DNA of 64,000 bases from an uncultured Alphaproteobacteria bacterium (GTDB lineage Bacteria; Pseudomonadota; Alphaproteobacteria; UBA8366; JADFVY01). Below are positions 21,016-28,585 of the stretch, one piece after another. The DNA lies in the NCBI GenBank assembly GCA_947259105.1, contig CAMYKU010000005.1:1-64000 (forward strand), written 5' to 3'. The position numbers and the translations under genes are program-made. A model generated the notes under the pieces. It made no database searches. It saw only the letters and a list, made by a program, of their open reading frames with translations, and was not told the origin of the DNA. Position 1 is the first letter of the stretch. Every line of letters begins with the position of its first letter.

Positions 21016-21609
21016 TCAACGCAGCGACGTCCGCACCCGCTTCCGCAGATCCGGCAACAGATCCGATTCGAACCACGGGTTCCTTCGCAGCCAGGCCGTA
21101 TTGCGCCAACTGGGATGCGGCAGCGGCAAATACTCGGGGAGGTAATCGCGCCAGGCGGCGACGGTTTCGGTCAGGCTGCGGCGGCGCCGGCGGCCCAGAT
21201 AGTGCGCCTGGGCATACTGACCGACCAGCAGGACCAGGCCGAGATCGGGCATGTGGGTGGTCAGGCGCCGGTGCCACAGCGGCGCACATTCGCGTCGCGG
21301 CGGCAGGTCGCCGCCGCGCTCATACCGCCCCGGATAGCAGAATCCGATCGGCAGGATGGCAATGCGGGCCTCGTCGTAGAAAGTCTTGCCGTCCACCGCC
21401 AGCCAGTCGCGCAAGCGGTCTCCGGAGCGATCGTTCCACGGAATCCCGGTGTCGTGCACGCGCGTGCCCGGCGCCTGCCCGACAATCAGCAGCCGCGCCG
21501 TCGGCGACGCCCGGAAGACGGGGCGCGGTCCCAGAGGCAGATGAGCCATACACAGCGTGCAGGCGCGTGCCGCTTCGACCGCCTGGTCAATCGTTTCCCG
21601 GCCGCTCAC
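21016..21609 (-). CDS. Uracil-DNA glycosylase superfamily protein
   Basis: 197 aa. It carries the family motif GQAPGTRVHDTGIPWND and a late HPSWRN motif, the two active-site elements of the UDG fold; a CTLC pair near the N-terminus may be part of a metal site. The closest named families are UDG families 4 and 5, but the full four-cysteine Fe-S pattern is not evident, so it is best called a superfamily member. The GTG start at 21609 overlaps the sirtuin stop in GTGA, indicating coupled translation. This suits a housekeeping DNA repair role but does not prove uracil excision. Confidence 0.8.
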   Translation of the reverse strand: MSGRETIDQAVEAARACTLCMAHLPLGPRPVFRASPTARLLIVGQAPGTRVHDTGIPWNDRSGDRLRDWLAVDGKTFYDEARIAILPIGFCYPGRYERGGDLPPRRECAPLWHRRLTTHMPDLGLVLLVGQYAQAHYLGRRRRRSLTETVAAWRDYLPEYLPLPHPSWRNTAWLRRNPWFESDLLPDLRKRVRTSLR

Positions 21610-22325
21610 GCCATCCCGTCCCGGGCCAGCGTCCCGAACCAGTCCGGCACGAGGGTTCCGGCCGGGCCGTAGATCGCTTCCTCGAACAGGGTCGCGCCCT
21701 CGGACGGCTCCAGATTCAGTTCCACCGTCCGTGCGCCGGCCATGCGGGCCGACTGCACGAAACCGGCGGCGGGGTATACGTTGCCGGACGTGCCGATCGA
21801 GACGAACAGATCGCACGCCTCGAGCGCCGCATAGATGCGGTCCATTTCGAACGGCATCTCGCCGAACCAGACCACGTGCGGGCGCATGACTCCCAGCTCG
21901 CCGCAGGCAGCGCACGGAGTCTCGACGAGCAGATCGGCGCGGCATTCCACGATATTGCCGCAGCGGTCGCAGCGCGCCTTCAGCATTTCGCCATGCATGT
22001 GGATCAGGTTGCGGCTGCCGGCGCGCTCGTGGAGATCGTCGATATTCTGGGTCACCAGCAGGAACGCCCCCGGCCAGCCGGCTTCGAATTCGGCCAGCGC
22101 CAGATGCGCCGGGTTCGGCGCGATCTCGTTGCTCACCAGTTTGCGCCGCCGCGTGTTGTAGAACTCCTGCACGCGTATGGGATTGCGCCGGAACGCCTCG
22201 GGCGTGGCGACGTCCTCGATCTTCACCGTGGCCCAGATGCCGTCGGCATCGCGGAAGGTGTGCAGGCCCGACTCGCGGGATATCCCGGCGCCGGTCAGCA
22301 CGACGATTGAGCGGGGTTCAGCCAT
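21606..22325 (-). CDS. cobB: NAD-dependent protein deacylase (sirtuin, CobB type)
   Basis: 239 aa. Sirtuin motifs are present: GAGISRESGLHTFRD, TQNIDDLHERAG, the catalytic histidine in HMHGEM, and a zinc ribbon CDRCG...CAACG. The YNTRRR segment supplies the Tyr-x-x-Arg pair that in class III sirtuins recognises succinyl and malonyl lysine, so desuccinylase activity is likely as well as deacetylation. Start at 22325; a longer open frame exists upstream but crosses the divergent phosphatase promoter. It is divergent from the LMW phosphatase/fructosamine-kinase pair. Confidence 0.9.
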   Translation of the reverse strand: MAEPRSIVVLTGAGISRESGLHTFRDADGIWATVKIEDVATPEAFRRNPIRVQEFYNTRRRKLVSNEIAPNPAHLALAEFEAGWPGAFLLVTQNIDDLHERAGSRNLIHMHGEMLKARCDRCGNIVECRADLLVETPCAACGELGVMRPHVVWFGEMPFEMDRIYAALEACDLFVSIGTSGNVYPAAGFVQSARMAGARTVELNLEPSEGATLFEEAIYGPAGTLVPDWFGTLARDGMA

Positions 22326-22374
22326 AACGCCGGGCATGCTAAACCAAACGCCCGAAACCGCAAACGGGAAGCGC

Positions 22375-22848
22375 ATGATCCGGATCCTGTTCGTCTGCAC
22401 CGGCAATATCTGCCGCTCGCCTACCGCCGAAGGCGTGTTCCGGCATTTGGTGGCCGAGGCCGGCCTGGCAGACAAGATTGCAACCGACTCCGTCGGCCTC
22501 GAAGGCTGGCACGTGGGCAGCCCGCCGGATTCGCGCTCTACCCGGGCGGCGGCGCAACGCGGGTTCGATATCGCCGACCTGCGCGCCCGGCTGCTGATAC
22601 GCGACGACTTCGACCGCTTCGACCTGCTGCTGGCCATGGATAACGGCCATTTCCGGGACATGGCCGGCCGCGCACCGCGGCAGCATGCCGGCAAAGTGCG
22701 CATGTTCATGGAGGCCGCGCACGGCGACGCGGCGCTATCGGTGCCCGACCCCTATTACGGCGCAAGCGACGGATTCGAGCAGGCGCTCGACATGATCGAC
22801 GAAGGCGCGCGCGCCTGGCTGAAGGAGCTGGAGGAGAACTGGCTGTGA
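22375..22848 (+). CDS. Low-molecular-weight protein-tyrosine-phosphatase family protein
   Basis: 157 aa. The P-loop VCTGNICRSPTAEG (C-x5-R-S) near the N-terminus and the general-acid motif DPYYG near the C-terminus are intact. GGGAAG precedes the ATG. The stop overlaps the GTG start of the fructosamine-kinase gene (GTGA). LMW-PTP-A in humans was identified as a protein-ribulosamine-5-phosphatase, so in this coupling the enzyme may dephosphorylate sugar-phosphate adducts on proteins instead of phosphotyrosine. That assignment is inference from context. Confidence 0.9.
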   Translation: MIRILFVCTGNICRSPTAEGVFRHLVAEAGLADKIATDSVGLEGWHVGSPPDSRSTRAAAQRGFDIADLRARLLIRDDFDRFDLLLAMDNGHFRDMAGRAPRQHAGKVRMFMEAAHGDAALSVPDPYYGASDGFEQALDMIDEGARAWLKELEENWL

Positions 22849-23699
22849 CGCCCGCCGCGCGCCGGGCGGTAACGGAGGCCGCGGGTGCCGCGGTCAGCCA
22901 TGCAAGCCCGGTTTCCGGCGGCTGCATCGGTGAGGTCTGGCGGGTGACGCTCGCCGACGGGCGGGAACTGGCGGCCAAGACCGCGGGTCCCGACGGAACG
23001 CTCGATATCGAAGGCTACATGCTGGACTATCTCGCACGTACGAACACCGTGCCCGTGCCGGACGTCATCCACGCCGCGCCGGGCCTGCTCGTCATCTCGT
23101 GGATCGCGACCGCCGGGCACCTGACGGGCAGCGCACAGGAGCATGCGGCGGACCTGCTGGCCGCGCTGCACGGCATCACGGCCGATGCGTACGGGCATGA
23201 ACGGGATACGCTGATCGGCCCGCTGCACCAGCCCAACCCCTGGACCGGCTCCTGGATCGCCTTCTTCCGCGACCACCGGCTGCTTCACATGGGGCGGCAA
23301 GCCTTGGACAAAGGGACGTTGCGGCGCGAAACGTACGGCCGCCTGGAGGCGTTCTGCACCAACAGGATCGACACGTACATCGAGGAGCCGGACCGGCCGT
23401 CGCTGATCCATGGCGACATGTGGGGCGGCAACGTGCTGGTCCGCGATGACCGCATCGCCGGTTTCATCGACCCGGCGATCTACCACGCCGATCCCGAGAT
23501 CGAGCTCGCCTTTTCCACCCTGTTCGGCACATACGGCGATCCGTTCTTCCGGCGCTATCAAGAGCACCGCCCGATCCGCCCCGGCTTCTTCGAGGCCCGC
23601 CGCGACATCTACAACCTCTACCCGCTGCTGGTGCACACAAGGCTGTTCGGCGGGCATTACGCATCACAGGTAGACGGGATTCTGCGGCGGTTCGGGTAA
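22845..23699 (+). CDS. Fructosamine/ketosamine-3-kinase family protein
   Basis: 284 aa with an aminoglycoside-phosphotransferase-like kinase fold. The catalytic loop HGDMWGGNVL and the metal-binding region GFIDPAIYHADPEIELA are typical of the fructosamine kinase family. Bacterial members mostly phosphorylate ribulosamines or erythrulosamines at C3, after which the adduct falls off the lysine: a protein-deglycation repair step. The GTG start lies inside the stop of the LMW phosphatase gene. Length matches the family (about 290 aa). Confidence 0.9.
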   Translation: MTPAARRAVTEAAGAAVSHASPVSGGCIGEVWRVTLADGRELAAKTAGPDGTLDIEGYMLDYLARTNTVPVPDVIHAAPGLLVISWIATAGHLTGSAQEHAADLLAALHGITADAYGHERDTLIGPLHQPNPWTGSWIAFFRDHRLLHMGRQALDKGTLRRETYGRLEAFCTNRIDTYIEEPDRPSLIHGDMWGGNVLVRDDRIAGFIDPAIYHADPEIELAFSTLFGTYGDPFFRRYQEHRPIRPGFFEARRDIYNLYPLLVHTRLFGGHYASQVDGILRRFG

Positions 23700-23720
23700 C
23701 GCTCGATGTGGATTGAAAAT

Positions 23721-23742
23721 TAAGATCAATCTATTGATCTTA
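23721..23742. promoter_or_regulatory. Palindromic operator candidate 1 (TAAGATCAAT-CT-ATTGATCTTA)
   Basis: Perfect 10-bp arms with a 2-nt centre. The right arm contains the -35 box TTGATC (23734-23739). The half-site TAAGATCA recurs in the second palindrome. Confidence 0.7.
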
Positions 23743-23762
23743 TCAAAACATCGAGTTATATT
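23734..23762 (+). promoter_or_regulatory. Sigma-70-type promoter of the AAA/DUF4143 gene
   Basis: TTGATC (23734-23739), a 17-nt spacer, then TATATT (23757-23762). The predicted start is near 23769, giving a leader of about 25 nt. One palindrome overlaps the -35 box and another overlaps the -10 box and start site. Confidence 0.6.
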
Positions 23763-23786
23763 AAGATCAACGAAATGATCTTAATA
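23759..23786. promoter_or_regulatory. Palindromic operator candidate 2 (TATTAAGATCA/TGATCTTAATA)
   Basis: Perfect 11-bp arms around ACGAAA, ending 7 nt before the ATG. It shares TAAGATCA half-sites with palindrome 1. In RNA the same arms could form a hairpin against the ribosome site, an alternative explanation. Confidence 0.7.
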
Positions 23787-23793
23787 GGATGCC

Positions 23794-25407
23794 ATGCGCG
23801 AAATCACTCAAGTTGAAATCAAGAAACGTCTCGCCTTCGACAATCCATGGTGGGAGAGCGGCACGGTGGACGCGCGTTTCCGAGACTGGCCCAAGCGCGC
23901 CTATTTCGATGGTTTTATGGCATTGTTGGAGCAGGTCAATGTACGGCGCGCCATTGTTCTGATGGGACCGCGCCGGGTTGGCAAGACGGTAATGATCCAG
24001 CAGTCGATCCACCGCCTTATCGATGACGGTACGGAACCGCGGTCGATCCTTTACGCCTCTGTCGATACACCGATTTACACTGGATTAAGCCTCGAACATC
24101 TATTCGATCTCTTTTGTGAGATACATGGACATGACCGCAGGACGAAGCTCTTCGTACTCTATGACGAGATCCAGTATCATCCTGACTGGGAACGGCACCT
24201 CAAGTCACTCGTCGATTCATTCTCGTCCGTGAAATTCGTGGCTTCCGGATCAGCCGCCGCAGCCCTCAAAATGAAGAGTCAGGAATCCGGTGCGGGCCGG
24301 TTCACCGAGTTTCTTTTGCCGCCACTCAGCTTCGGGGAATTCCTGAAGTTTCGCCCAGACGTATCCGACTTCGAAATGGCGCTGACCGATCCGACCCGTC
24401 CTGACCGATTAAACCCAGATTTTGTCGACTATATCAACTTTGGCGGCTTCCCAGAGGCGGTTCTGGATGAACAAGTGCGCGACACAATGGACCGGTATAT
24501 CGCCAACGATATCATAGATAAGGTGTTGCTGCGCGACTTGCCGAGCTTGTACGGCATAGCTGACACACAGGAACTCAAGCGATTTTTCTCTGTGCTTGCC
24601 TATAATTCTGGTGGGGAAATCAGCCTGGAAGGGCTTTCCAAATCCTCGGGTGTGGCCAAGAATACAATCCGGAAGTATCTCGACTACCTGGAAGCTGCAT
24701 TCCTGATTCACCGCTTGTACCGGGTCGATGAGAATGCGCGACGATTCAAGCGAAATAGTTTCTTCAAGGTCTATCTGACCAACCCATCGATCCGCTCGGC
24801 CCTGTTCGAGCCGGTTGGACCGGACGACGAGGCGATGGGCGGTATGGCCGAAACAGCGGTCGTGGCCCAGATAGCACAAACGGCATGGTCGGAAACATTC
24901 CATTATGCTCGCTGGAAACATGGCAAAAATGAAGGAGAAGTTGATCTAGTAGTGCTTGACGCACGTGGTCAACGTGCCGCCTTGGCAGTCGAGATCAAAT
25001 GGGCTGATCGTGCTGTAGAGCGGCCCGCCCGGGAGCACCACAGCCTCATCGACTTCTGCGAACGAAATCGGCTGACTCTCGCTTTTGCGTCAACGCGAAG
25101 CAAGTTCGGGCGGCATGAAACGGACGAGCTACTACTGTACTTCGTGCCAACCGCCTTCATTTGCCTCAATTTCGCGGAGGTGCTTGATATGCTGCTACGC
25201 AGTGGCGTCCATCCTGCTACCGACGAACTTCTCGGTGATGAAGGCAAGGCGACGGCGGCTGTCGCTAAGAAACTAAAGGAAATCGATCGTTTGGACCGGC
25301 GTACATTTGAGAGGTGGATGACCGACCCAGACGGGGTGGAGGCCTTTCGCAAGGTTCTTGAAAAGGTACCGGACCACCCGCCAATCGAAGGCGACGAGAC
25401 CGCGTAA
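23794..25407 (+). CDS. AAA ATPase with C-terminal DUF4143 (nuclease-like fold)
   Basis: 537 aa. Walker A MGPRRVGKT (about 57-65) and a Walker B-like KLFVLYDEIQ open an AAA_14-type domain; a winged-helix segment lies in the middle (about 265-310). The C-terminal DUF4143 part carries EVDLVV...AVEIKW, the D...ExK core of a PD-(D/E)xK nuclease fold. Proteins of this type are widespread in mobile gene pools with no settled function. The gene is visibly less GC-rich than its neighbours and has its own palindrome-flanked promoter, consistent with horizontal acquisition. It ends 6 nt before the convergent thpR. Confidence 0.88.
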   Translation: MREITQVEIKKRLAFDNPWWESGTVDARFRDWPKRAYFDGFMALLEQVNVRRAIVLMGPRRVGKTVMIQQSIHRLIDDGTEPRSILYASVDTPIYTGLSLEHLFDLFCEIHGHDRRTKLFVLYDEIQYHPDWERHLKSLVDSFSSVKFVASGSAAAALKMKSQESGAGRFTEFLLPPLSFGEFLKFRPDVSDFEMALTDPTRPDRLNPDFVDYINFGGFPEAVLDEQVRDTMDRYIANDIIDKVLLRDLPSLYGIADTQELKRFFSVLAYNSGGEISLEGLSKSSGVAKNTIRKYLDYLEAAFLIHRLYRVDENARRFKRNSFFKVYLTNPSIRSALFEPVGPDDEAMGGMAETAVVAQIAQTAWSETFHYARWKHGKNEGEVDLVVLDARGQRAALAVEIKWADRAVERPAREHHSLIDFCERNRLTLAFASTRSKFGRHETDELLLYFVPTAFICLNFAEVLDMLLRSGVHPATDELLGDEGKATAAVAKKLKEIDRLDRRTFERWMTDPDGVEAFRKVLEKVPDHPPIEGDETA

Positions 25408-25413
25408 CCCGCC

Positions 25414-25953
25414 CTACCCGTCCAGCGGGTAGCGCGCCTCTTCGACATAGATCGCGCCGCTGGATGACAGGAAGCTGGAGAACAGCACGAACCGCTCCAC
25501 CGGAAACGGGGCGGAGCGGAAGGCGCCGTGCGCCGTCGCCCAGTCCTCGACGCGGCCCTTGCGGATGTCCTTGAGGCGCGCGATCGTCACGTGGGGCGAA
25601 AACTTGCGGCTCTCAGGCTCCAGCCCCGCCCGCACCAGCGCCGATTCGATCTTCGACTGCAGGCGCGCCAGCGGCTCCGATTTCGCCACCCCCACCCACA
25701 GCGCGTGGGGATGCTTGCCGCGGGCGAAATTGCCGATACCGTCCAGCTGAAGCGTGAATCCCGGCGCGCCGATACCCGCCAGCGCAAGGTCGATATCGCC
25801 GGCGATATCGTTCGGCACGTCGCCGATGAAGCGGAGCGTCAGGTGGATATTCTCCGGCTTGATCCAGCGTGCGCCCTGCAATCCGGACTGCAGCATCGAG
25901 AGTTGCGTGCGGATCGTGCCGGGCAGCGGAATCGCCACGAACAGTCTGATCAT
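25414..25953 (-). CDS. thpR: RNA 2',3'-cyclic phosphodiesterase (2H family)
   Basis: 179 aa. The two catalytic HxTx motifs, HLTL (after WIKPENI) and HVTI (after SRKFSP), are at the expected spacing of about 85 residues, and the length is typical. It opens 2',3'-cyclic phosphates at RNA ends to 2'-phosphates; the enzyme was earlier called LigT. It lies 16 nt downstream of the FIST gene and is probably the last gene of a tesA-like/FIST/thpR transcript. Confidence 0.92.
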   Translation of the reverse strand: MIRLFVAIPLPGTIRTQLSMLQSGLQGARWIKPENIHLTLRFIGDVPNDIAGDIDLALAGIGAPGFTLQLDGIGNFARGKHPHALWVGVAKSEPLARLQSKIESALVRAGLEPESRKFSPHVTIARLKDIRKGRVEDWATAHGAFRSAPFPVERFVLFSSFLSSSGAIYVEEARYPLDG

Positions 25954-25969
25954 AATCTGAAGACGTATA

Positions 25970-27097
25970 TTACAGGAACAGCGTGAGCACGCCCGAATAG
26001 CCGTATAGGCGATTGTGGTTGATTTCGCCGTTGGCGAACAGGCCGGCGATCGGGAATTCGCCCAGTTCGTCGGCGATGATCTTCATCTCGCGGCTGCCCG
26101 GCCCGAACTGGTTCGGCCCCCGGGCGACGCAGGTATAGTAAAGCGCGCCCCGGACGCCGTTCGCGGTACGCTGCTTCAGGCGGCCAAGCATGCGGCGCAG
26201 ATCTTCGCTGGCGCTGCTTTCGTCGCGGCGGCAGAACATGACCCGGTCCCCCGCCGACACCACGTCGCCGATCGCCAGCAATCCGTTGTCGCGGTCGATG
26301 CCCATCAGGTTGCGCACCAGGTAGTCGCCGGTATCGGACCCGGTCACCGGCAGCGCCGCGAAGATATATCCCCCGACCCGCCGCAGGTCACGGGCCAGGA
26401 CATCGCCGATATCGTCCTGGAAAACCTCCAGCGCCGGCTGGTCGTCCAGTTCGATCAGCACATTGCCGTCGGCGCGGGTCACGGTATGGGCCGGCCCGAT
26501 GGGCGAGCATCCCTGGGTCAGGCCGACGGCAACCGGCAGCGCGTAGGGCGAGAGCAGCACGCCCGACAGCCCGCCCGACATGGCGCCGCCCGCGACCTGC
26601 ATCGCACCGGTCTCGCCGGAGGTCAGCCCGCCGACCAGGTAGGCGTTGGCGCGTTCGGAAAATTCGCCGACCAGATCCTGCACCTGCATATTCCCGGGAT
26701 CGGCGTGCACCACGGCAAGCGGCGGGTCGTTGGCGGCCAGCCAGTCCCGGTTCTCTTCCACCACCTCCCCGACGCCAGTTTTGACGCCGCCGAACAGGCG
26801 ATACCCCTCTGCATCGATCGGCATCACCAGCACCGAAATCGCGGGCTCGTCGAAGTACTCTGCGCGGAAGCCGCATACGCCCATGCCCACGGCGCCGACC
26901 CAGTGCGGCACGCCGGTGCTCTGACGCAGCAGCACCTCTATGTCCGCCAGCTCCGCGGCAAAGGACTCGGTCACGTAGACGAAGCCCAGCTGGTGCTCGG
27001 GGCCGAGCTTGCCGAGACCAACGACAATCTTGCCTACGGCATCCTGCCAGCGCGGCGTCGCCGCCGCGGCCGCCCTGAATTCGCCCGTATCGCTCAT
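25970..27097 (-). CDS. FIST N- and C-domain sensory protein
   Basis: 375 aa without signal peptide or membrane segments. The N-terminal FIST domain (about 30-225) and FIST_C (about 230-355, with GALYYTCVARG and GLFANGEI) are recognisable. FIST domains are predicted small-ligand sensors, often near signalling or amino-acid metabolism genes; no output domain is attached here. The ATG overlaps the esterase stop in ATGA, so the two are translationally coupled. Confidence 0.88.
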   Translation of the reverse strand: MSDTGEFRAAAAATPRWQDAVGKIVVGLGKLGPEHQLGFVYVTESFAAELADIEVLLRQSTGVPHWVGAVGMGVCGFRAEYFDEPAISVLVMPIDAEGYRLFGGVKTGVGEVVEENRDWLAANDPPLAVVHADPGNMQVQDLVGEFSERANAYLVGGLTSGETGAMQVAGGAMSGGLSGVLLSPYALPVAVGLTQGCSPIGPAHTVTRADGNVLIELDDQPALEVFQDDIGDVLARDLRRVGGYIFAALPVTGSDTGDYLVRNLMGIDRDNGLLAIGDVVSAGDRVMFCRRDESSASEDLRRMLGRLKQRTANGVRGALYYTCVARGPNQFGPGSREMKIIADELGEFPIAGLFANGEINHNRLYGYSGVLTLFL

Positions 27098-27786
27098 CGC
27101 CCGGCCTCCGTCAGCGCATTCGTCACCACCGGCAGGATGTTCTCGACGATGACGGCTATTCCCTCTGCCGTTGGATGAATACCGTCCTCCTGGTTCAGCG
27201 CCGGGTTCGCCGCCACCCCCTCGAGGAAAAACGGATAATAGGCGACGTCATGCTTTTCCGCGAGCTCGGTGTAGAGCGCCGAAAACGCCGCGCCGTACTC
27301 CGACCCCAGATTCGGGGGCGCCCGCATGCCGGCCAGAACGACGTCGGCGCCGGCCGCACGGATGCGCGCGACGATCGCATCCAGATTGCGGCGCGTGACG
27401 GCGGGGTCCAGGCCCCTCAGGCTGTCATTCGCGCCAAGCTCGACGATCACGAGGTCGGGTCTCTCCGCGAGCAGCCAGTCCAGCCGCGCGAGGCCGCCCG
27501 CACTGGTATCGCCCGACACCCCACCGTTGAGGACCCGTGCGGCGACGCCGTTGCGCGCCAATGCGGCTTCCAGCTGCGACGGGAAGCTTTTCTCCGGCGC
27601 CAGTCCATAGCCCGCCGTCAGGCTGTCGCCAAGCGCCAGAATAACCGGGGATCCTCTCATCTCCGCAGCCGCCGGGGCGGCAAGAAACGCAATCAGGATA
27701 ATCGCAGGCAGCAGAACCCGGGCCGGATTGAATCTCGACCCGGCAGCGCAATATATGGTGGAGCCGTGGCGCGGTTTCGGGTTCAT
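27094..27786 (-). CDS. Periplasmic GDSL esterase/lysophospholipase (TesA-like arylesterase)
   Basis: 230 aa from the ATG at 27786 (a longer in-frame start exists at 27819). A signal peptide (VLLPAIILIAFLAAPAAAE) is followed by SGNH blocks: ALGDSLTAGYG (Ser), GGVSGD, GAND (Asn) and DGIHP (Asp, His). The position divergent from a YbbA/YbbP-type ABC system reproduces the tesA-ybbAP arrangement known in Escherichia coli, supporting the TesA-like assignment. The physiological substrate is probably a lysolipid or ester in the periplasm. Confidence 0.88.
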   Translation of the reverse strand: MNPKPRHGSTIYCAAGSRFNPARVLLPAIILIAFLAAPAAAEMRGSPVILALGDSLTAGYGLAPEKSFPSQLEAALARNGVAARVLNGGVSGDTSAGGLARLDWLLAERPDLVIVELGANDSLRGLDPAVTRRNLDAIVARIRAAGADVVLAGMRAPPNLGSEYGAAFSALYTELAEKHDVAYYPFFLEGVAANPALNQEDGIHPTAEGIAVIVENILPVVTNALTEAGR

Positions 27787-27856
27787 CGACGGTCCTGTCG
27801 TGCGTCCATCTGCAAACAACGAAGATATAACGGACGAATTCCCTATCTAATTGGCT

Positions 27857-28585
27857 ATGCAGGATCGATCGACAACCCCCCTACAGGGCCAGCTGCCCAT
27901 CGTCGCGCTGTCCGGGCTGGAACTGACCCTTTCCAGCGCCGCCGGGGCAGTCGAGATCCTGCGCGGAATCGATCTGGAGATCGGGCCGGGCGAGCAGGTC
28001 GCCCTGGTGGGCGCGTCGGGGGCGGGGAAATCCTCGATGATGATGATCATCGGCGGCCTGGAGCGGGCCTCCGCCGGCTCGGTCCGGGTTGCGGAGTATG
28101 ACCTGACCGGCATGAGCGAGGACGAACTCGCCCTGTTCCGCCGCGAGAACGTCGGCATCGTCTTCCAGTCGTTCCACCTGATACCGACGATGACCGCGCT
28201 GGAGAACGTGGCGATACCGCTTGAATTCGCCGGCCATGCCGATGCATTCGCGCTGGCCGCGGCCGAGCTCGCGGCGGTCGGGCTGGGCCACCGCACGGGG
28301 CATTATCCGGGTCAGCTTTCCGGCGGCGAACAGCAGCGCGTGGCGCTGGCCCGCGCCTTCGTGACCGAGCCGCGACTGCTGCTTGCGGACGAGCCGACCG
28401 GCAATCTGGACGGCGACACCGGCGAACAGATCATCGACCTGATGTTCGGCCTGTCCGAGCAAAAGGGTACGACGTTGTTGCTGATTACGCACGACCCTGC
28501 TTTGGCGTCCCGCTGCGCCCGCGAACTGCGCATTGCCGACGGCCGGATCGTCGGCGACGTGACGCGCGCGGTCGCGGAACGATGA
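27857..28585 (+). CDS. ABC transporter ATP-binding protein (YbbA/LolD type)
   Basis: 242 aa. Walker A is GASGAGKSS, the Q-loop is GIVFQSFHLIP, the signature is LSGGEQQRVALARA and Walker B is LLLADEPTGNLD, as in the MacB/LolD/FtsE group that drives mechanotransmission rather than classical transport. The ATG at 27857 is preferred; a TTG two codons earlier is possible. Its stop overlaps the permease start in ATGA. Confidence 0.92.
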   Translation: MQDRSTTPLQGQLPIVALSGLELTLSSAAGAVEILRGIDLEIGPGEQVALVGASGAGKSSMMMIIGGLERASAGSVRVAEYDLTGMSEDELALFRRENVGIVFQSFHLIPTMTALENVAIPLEFAGHADAFALAAAELAAVGLGHRTGHYPGQLSGGEQQRVALARAFVTEPRLLLADEPTGNLDGDTGEQIIDLMFGLSEQKGTTLLLITHDPALASRCARELRIADGRIVGDVTRAVAER

